Assembly: GCA_964607705.1 (NCBI GenBank)
Contig: CAZSLI010000005.1
Span: forward strand, 62,001-126,000
Length of the DNA stretch: 64,000 bases
Origin: CAZSLI01 sp964607705
GTDB taxonomy: Bacteria > Actinomycetota > Coriobacteriia > Anaerosomatales > PHET01
Direction of reading: 5' to 3'
Both the position numbers and the translations under genes were made by a program. Shown piece by piece: positions 60,163 to 64,000 of the stretch (its first letter is position 1; each line of letters begins with the position of its first letter). Under the pieces are notes generated by a model. It made no database searches, had not been told where the DNA came from, and saw nothing but the letters and a program-made list of their open reading frames with translations.

Positions 60163-62544
60163 ATGTCTCAGGACCGACTAGACCCGACCGTTCTCGTCAT
60201 ATTCGGCACGACCGGCGACCTGATGTCGCGCAAGATCGTGCCGTCGCTCTACTACCTGCGCGCCCAAGGCCTGTTGCCCCAGCAGTTGTGTGTGCTCGGG
60301 TTCGGTCGCCGCGACTGGGACGACGCGCGCTTGCAGCAGCACGTATGCGAGATCCTCTCCGAGCGGGTACCCGAGGCCTCTGCCGAGGAGGCCGAGGAGT
60401 TCACCCGGCTCTTCCGGTACCAGAAGGGCGAGTTCCACGACGAGGCGTCCTACTCGGCGACCAACGCGCACGTGGAGCGCATCCAGGCCGAATGGGGTGT
60501 GTGTGCGAACCGGCTCTTCTACCTGGCGGTGCCGCCCGAGCACTATGCGAACATCTTCAGGCACCTTGCGGCAAGCGGGCTCACCGACGGCTGCAGCGAC
60601 CTCGAGGGCTGGACGCGCGTGCTGGTCGAGAAGCCGTTCGGCGATGACCTCGAGACCGCGCGCGATCTCGACGCGCTGCTCGGCTCGCTCTTCCGCGAGG
60701 AGCAGATCTACCGCATCGACCACTACCTCGCCAAGGAGATGCTGCAGGGCATCCTGAACTTCCGCTTCACGAACAACCTGTTCGAGACGGAGTGGAGCCG
60801 ACAGGCGATCGCGAGCATCGACATCTCGCTCCTCGAAGAGATCGGTGCCGAGAAGCGCGGCGCGTTCTACGACGCTGTGGGCGCCCTGCGCGATGTGGGT
60901 CAGAACCACCTCTTGCAGATGCTCGCGCTGGTCACGATGGACCAGCCCGCGACGTCGTCGCCGCACGACGTGCGCGAGGCGCGCGCCGCCCTGATCGAGT
61001 CGCTGCGGCCGATGGCGGCAGGCGAGGTGGCCGACCAGACGTTCCGTGCGCAGCACGCGGGGTTCCGCGAGATCGCCGGAGTCGATCCCGAAAGCGACAC
61101 CGAGACCTACTTCAAGATCCGAACGACGATGAGTGGCCAGAGGTGGGCGGGCGTGCCCGTCACGATGGAGTCGGGCAAGCGTATGGGCGAGGCCTGCAAG
61201 CGCATCATCGTGACCTTCCGCCATCCGCACCCGTGCCTGTGTGCTGCCGACCAGCACCACACCAACCAGGTCGTCTTCACGCTCGAGCCCAACGAGCGCA
61301 TCGAGATCCTGTTCTACGCGAAGAAGCCGGGGATCGACGGCGGCGTCGAGGAGCGGCGCTTCTCGTTCTTCCTCTACGAGAAGCAGGCGAAGGCACAGTA
61401 CGTCGAGGAGTACGCGAAGCTGCTCTACGACGCGTTCCGAGGCGACCAGACGCTGTTCGTCTCGACGCGCGAGGTCGACGCAGGCTGGCGCTTCATCGAC
61501 CCCATCGTCGACGGCTGGGCGCAGGGCCTCGTGCCGCTGGATCACTACGAGCCGGACTCCTCGGCGATCGTGGAGCGGGCGGACGTGACGCTCGCTGAGC
61601 GCGAGCACGGGGCGGCGGTGGCCGTATGCGGGCTGGGCAAGATGGGCGCCGGACTCGCGCGTAACCTGCTCGACCACGGCTACCACGTGGTGGGCTGGAA
61701 CCGCACGCACTCTATCGCCGAGGCCATGACCGCTGAGGGTCTCGATGCCGCCTCCACGCTGCGCGAAGTCGCCGAGAAGCTGCGGCCCCCTCGGGTCATC
61801 TGGCTCATGGTTCCCGCAGGGGCGCCGGTCGACCAGCTACTCTTCGGCGCCGAGGACGCGCCGGGGCTCGCAGAGTCGCTCACGCCGGGTGATGTGGTCA
61901 TCGACGGCGGTAACTCGCACTACACCGATGCGCCACCGCGGGCCGAGCGTCTGGCGGCGCTCGGCGTGCACTACGTGGATTGCGGGACGAGCGGTGGTCC
62001 CGACGGCGCGCGCAACGGAGCCTGCCTGATGATCGGCGGGCAGCGAATGGTGTTCGACCAGCTCGAGCCGATGTTCGCCGATGCCGCCGCGCCGAACGCC
62101 TACCGATTCTTCGAGGGGCACGGCGCGGGCCACTTCGTGAAGATGGTCCACAACGGGATCGAGTACGGCATGATGCAGGCGATCGCCGAGGGCTTCGAGG
62201 TGCTCCACGCGTCGCCGTTCGGCCTCGACCTCGAGCAGGTCGCCGACCTGTACCAGAACCGCAGTGTCGTGGAGTCCAGGCTCGTGGGCTGGCTGCGCGA
62301 TCAGTACGCCGAGTACGGCGACGACCTCGAGGGAGTGAGCGGCGTCGTAGGCTACTCGGGCGAAGGCGAGTGGACGATCCACGCGGCCCACGACCTCGGT
62401 GTGGACGTGCCCGTGATCGAGAAGTCGTTGGAAGAGCGCGTGGCTTCGAAGGAGGCGCCCCGGTATGCCGGCAAGGCGCTCACGGCGATGCGCGATGCCT
62501 TCGGCGGGCACGGCCTGGGGCCGGGCGGGGGGCCACGATACTAG
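60163..62544 (+). CDS. zwf: Fusion of glucose-6-phosphate dehydrogenase and 6-phosphogluconate dehydrogenase
   Basis: 793 residues. Residues 1 to about 480 are G6PD: VIFGTTGDLMSRKIVPSLYYL nucleotide loop, EKPFGDDL, and the substrate motif RIDHYLAKE (about 184). Residues from about 485 are a short-type 6PGDH: AVCGLGKMGAGLARNLL Rossmann start, VIDGGNSHYTD, CGTSGGPDGARNG, and GHGAGHFVKMVHNGIEYGM with the catalytic Lys. The reading frame is continuous with a roughly 10-residue linker. The intervening lactonase is not included. ATG at 60163 with AAAGG 8 nt upstream. Confidence 0.93.
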   Translation: MSQDRLDPTVLVIFGTTGDLMSRKIVPSLYYLRAQGLLPQQLCVLGFGRRDWDDARLQQHVCEILSERVPEASAEEAEEFTRLFRYQKGEFHDEASYSATNAHVERIQAEWGVCANRLFYLAVPPEHYANIFRHLAASGLTDGCSDLEGWTRVLVEKPFGDDLETARDLDALLGSLFREEQIYRIDHYLAKEMLQGILNFRFTNNLFETEWSRQAIASIDISLLEEIGAEKRGAFYDAVGALRDVGQNHLLQMLALVTMDQPATSSPHDVREARAALIESLRPMAAGEVADQTFRAQHAGFREIAGVDPESDTETYFKIRTTMSGQRWAGVPVTMESGKRMGEACKRIIVTFRHPHPCLCAADQHHTNQVVFTLEPNERIEILFYAKKPGIDGGVEERRFSFFLYEKQAKAQYVEEYAKLLYDAFRGDQTLFVSTREVDAGWRFIDPIVDGWAQGLVPLDHYEPDSSAIVERADVTLAEREHGAAVAVCGLGKMGAGLARNLLDHGYHVVGWNRTHSIAEAMTAEGLDAASTLREVAEKLRPPRVIWLMVPAGAPVDQLLFGAEDAPGLAESLTPGDVVIDGGNSHYTDAPPRAERLAALGVHYVDCGTSGGPDGARNGACLMIGGQRMVFDQLEPMFADAAAPNAYRFFEGHGAGHFVKMVHNGIEYGMMQAIAEGFEVLHASPFGLDLEQVADLYQNRSVVESRLVGWLRDQYAEYGDDLEGVSGVVGYSGEGEWTIHAAHDLGVDVPVIEKSLEERVASKEAPRYAGKALTAMRDAFGGHGLGPGGGPRY

Positions 62545-62550
62545 CCGGCG

Positions 62551-63372
62551 TCAGTCCTTCGCCATCTTGCCCGACATGCCGTACCACGCCATGAGCGCGC
62601 TTCCCCGAGCGACGCGCCCGAACGTGAGCAGCGAGTAGATGTGCCCGGTGCGCCGCCCCGGTTCCTCGCCGAGGATCCGCGTCGCCTCGCGCGCCACCGT
62701 GTCCATCGGCACGCCGAACGCGTTCATCGCGTACCGCCAGTTTCCGGCGCTGCTCCTGAGCCGCGGTGATATCTCCATGTCGACGTAGAAGTCGGTCTCG
62801 ACCATGCCGGGCACGAAGCCGTTGATGCTGAGCCGCTCGACGTCCGTGCTCTCCGCCGCGAGTGACTTCGTGAGCGAGGAGATGGCGGCCTTCGTCGCCG
62901 CGTACGCAGCGGTGTGCGGCGTCGCCTCGCCGCGGTAGCCGCGACCGCACATGTTCATGAGGTAGCCGCCGTGCTCGCGGAAGTGGGGCAGGACCGCGCG
63001 GGCGCCGTACAGATGCCCGGTGAGGTTGATCTCGACGATCCGCGCGAGCTCGTCGGCGGGTGTCTCGTCCACGGGGCGGTAGCCCAGGGAGATGCCGGCG
63101 TTGTTGAACCACACGTCGATGCGACCGTGGCGCTCGAGCGCGAAGTCGCGAAGCCCCTCAACCGCCGAGTAATCCGCTACGTCGGCCGGAGTCCCACACG
63201 CGTCTGCGCCCGGCGCTACCGACGCGAGCGCCGCCGTCGCCTCGGCGACCCTCGCCTCGTCGCGTCCGCAGATGACGACCTTGGCGCCTTGCCGCGTGCA
63301 TTCCTCGGCGATCGCGCGGCCGATACCGCGCGTACCGCCCGTGATGACGACGACCTTGTCGCGAACGCTCAC
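62551..63372 (-). CDS. Short-chain dehydrogenase/reductase (SDR)
   Basis: 273 residues, classical SDR: TGGTRGIG cofactor loop, NNAGISLGY, catalytic Ser region and YAATKAA (YxxxK). Basic residues after strand 2 (CGRDEAR) suggest NADP(H). An extended C-terminus (IYSLLTFGRVARGSALMAWYGMSGKM) is hydrophobic and may associate with membrane or lipid substrate. It overlaps by ATGA with the LOG-like gene upstream. Substrate unknown. Confidence 0.92.
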   Translation of the reverse strand: MSVRDKVVVITGGTRGIGRAIAEECTRQGAKVVICGRDEARVAEATAALASVAPGADACGTPADVADYSAVEGLRDFALERHGRIDVWFNNAGISLGYRPVDETPADELARIVEINLTGHLYGARAVLPHFREHGGYLMNMCGRGYRGEATPHTAAYAATKAAISSLTKSLAAESTDVERLSINGFVPGMVETDFYVDMEISPRLRSSAGNWRYAMNAFGVPMDTVAREATRILGEEPGRRTGHIYSLLTFGRVARGSALMAWYGMSGKMAKD

Positions 63373-63854
63373 CGGTGCTCCTTGAGCATGCGGTCGATGA
63401 CCTCGAGGGCCTCCTCGGCGGTGCCGACGTCGAAGAGTTGGCCGCGGTCGTAGTAGGACGTGAAGGGGACACCGAGCGGGAAGCCAAGGCAGATCACGGG
63501 TTTGCCGACCTTAAGTGCCAACGCGATCTCCGACACCGTCCCGGCTCCGCCGGGGAGCGCGACGACGACCCGGCTCGAGAGCACGTTGATCATGTTGCGG
63601 GCGTCGCCCATGCCGGTGGGGATGGCGATGTCGACGGGTCCGGCGCCAACGACCGTATCGGTGGGCAGGATGCCCACGACGAGACCGCCTGCGTCATGTG
63701 CACCGTGCGCTGAAGCCGCCATCACGCCGGCGTCGCGGCCGCCGTTGAGGAGCACCCAGTCGCGCTCGGCGATCAGCCGTCCGAGCTGGTACGCGGATTC
63801 CTCGGTGTCGTCGCTTGCGATAGCGCCACCCATGACTCCGATGATCGTGCGCAC
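63369..63854 (-). CDS. LOG/TIGR00725-family protein (SLOG superfamily)
   Basis: 161 residues. Rossmann-like nucleotide-binding fold: IIGVMGG, LLNGGRDAGVMAASAHGAHDAGG, and LPGGAGTVSEIALALKVGKPV, the PGGxGTxxE motif of LOG-type phosphoribohydrolases. Members of the TIGR00725 branch have no firmly established function. The GTG at 63854 has GGGAGGTGG 7 nt upstream and is the family start. The longer frame is spurious. Confidence 0.88.
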   Translation of the reverse strand: MRTIIGVMGGAIASDDTEESAYQLGRLIAERDWVLLNGGRDAGVMAASAHGAHDAGGLVVGILPTDTVVGAGPVDIAIPTGMGDARNMINVLSSRVVVALPGGAGTVSEIALALKVGKPVICLGFPLGVPFTSYYDRGQLFDVGTAEEALEVIDRMLKEHR

Positions 63855-63918
63855 GTGGCCACCTCCCAGTTGATGGTAGTGTACCCGCGCAGTGAGCGGG
63901 CAAGGGGGCAGCAAAGCA

Positions 63919-63949
63919 AGACGACCCCGCCGGATCGGCGAGGTCGTCT
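63919..63949 (-). terminator. Intrinsic terminator after the minus-strand tRNA
   Basis: A long hairpin AGACGACC...CGCCG-GAT-CGGCG...GGTCGTCT. On the minus strand it runs into TGCTTTGC. Located 12 bases beyond the tRNA 3' end. Confidence 0.8.
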
Positions 63950-63960
63950 CTGGTCTCAAG

Positions 63961-64000
63961 TGGTGCGCCCTGCAGGATTCGAACCTGCGACGTTCTGATT
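63961..64000 (-). tRNA. tRNA 3' half, cut by the window edge (possibly tRNA-Lys)
   Basis: On the minus strand the T-arm GCAGG-TTCGAAT-CCTGC is followed by the acceptor strand AGGGCGC, A and encoded CCA. The sequence entering the window (AATCAGA before the variable loop) would fit the 3' side of a CTTTTAA-type Lys anticodon loop, but the anticodon itself is off the window, so identity is tentative. Confidence 0.85.

Noticed and set aside
1..64000. CRISPR arrays, insertion sequences, prophage genes or attachment sites
   Set aside because: No regularly spaced repeats, transposase or integrase motifs, or terminal repeats were seen. The window looks chromosomal and stable, with duplication only among the cytochromes.

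Overview
The window is GC-rich, densely coded DNA from an anaerobically respiring, Gram-positive-type bacterium. A kinase/phosphatase/FHA/SEDS-penicillin-binding cluster (4.8-13.6 kb) is the arrangement typical of Actinobacteria. Roughly 116 c-type heme motifs (about 97 of them CXXCH/CXXCK) are spread over 11 genes. Together these suggest an uncultured anaerobic actinobacterium, most likely Coriobacteriia-like. That placement is inference from gene content, not from a marker phylogeny.

Layout. 0-2 kb: a partial PII gene and an ammonium transporter, with a GlnR-like box upstream. 2.2-4.7 kb: a CPA2 antiporter and a GT87-like membrane protein. 4.8-13.6 kb (minus strand): membrane kinase, two FHA proteins, PP2C phosphatase, a natural SEDS-PBP fusion and a PASTA kinase, a cell-wall growth and signalling operon. 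13.8-19.7 kb: MarR plus an RND exporter with an unusual Met/Gly-rich insert, a polytopic membrane protein and a DUF1269 protein. 19.8-23.0 kb: a membrane protein and a PhoP/PhoR-like two-component system with Pho-box-like repeats in two upstream regions. 23.1-29.9 kb: a seven-gene respiratory module (cytochrome, TAT-exported four-cluster ferredoxin, NrfD quinone protein, then membrane-anchored cytochromes with 11, 9, 9 and 12 heme motifs). 29.9-31.0 kb: a three-gene DUF2089/SHOCT operon. 31.2-32.7 kb: pentaheme nitrite reductase NrfA. 32.7-35.6 kb: metNIQ behind an elaborate leader. 35.8 kb: tRNA-Leu. 36-43.6 kb (minus strand): FKBP, a heme-motif HAMP sensor, a nonaheme cytochrome with a beta-rich C-terminus, and a giant cytochrome with 32 CXnCH motifs. 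44-47.4 kb: MarR/MFS exporter pair and a MutY-like glycosylase without its iron-sulfur cysteines. 47.5-50.3 kb: two paralogous 12-heme NapC-like cytochromes with a structured intergenic region between them. 50.4-52.4 kb: larBC nickel-pincer cofactor genes. 52.5-64 kb: c-di-GMP and PAS signalling proteins, pheA, a macro-domain protein, serS, a glucose-6-phosphate dehydrogenase/6-phosphogluconate dehydrogenase fusion, an SDR, a LOG-like protein and a partial tRNA.

How it fits together. The NrfD module can pass electrons between the menaquinone pool and a chain of membrane-anchored multihemes. NrfA nearby is one plausible acceptor, although no separate nrfH is present. The giant and Ig-like cytochromes at 37-43 kb look suited to carrying electrons through or onto the cell wall. 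The least expected regulatory signal is the metNIQ leader: a promoter with a perfect inverted repeat between its -35 and -10 elements, a methionine-rich 30-codon reading frame, and mutually exclusive RNA stems, in front of a MetN that lacks the usual methionine-sensing domain.
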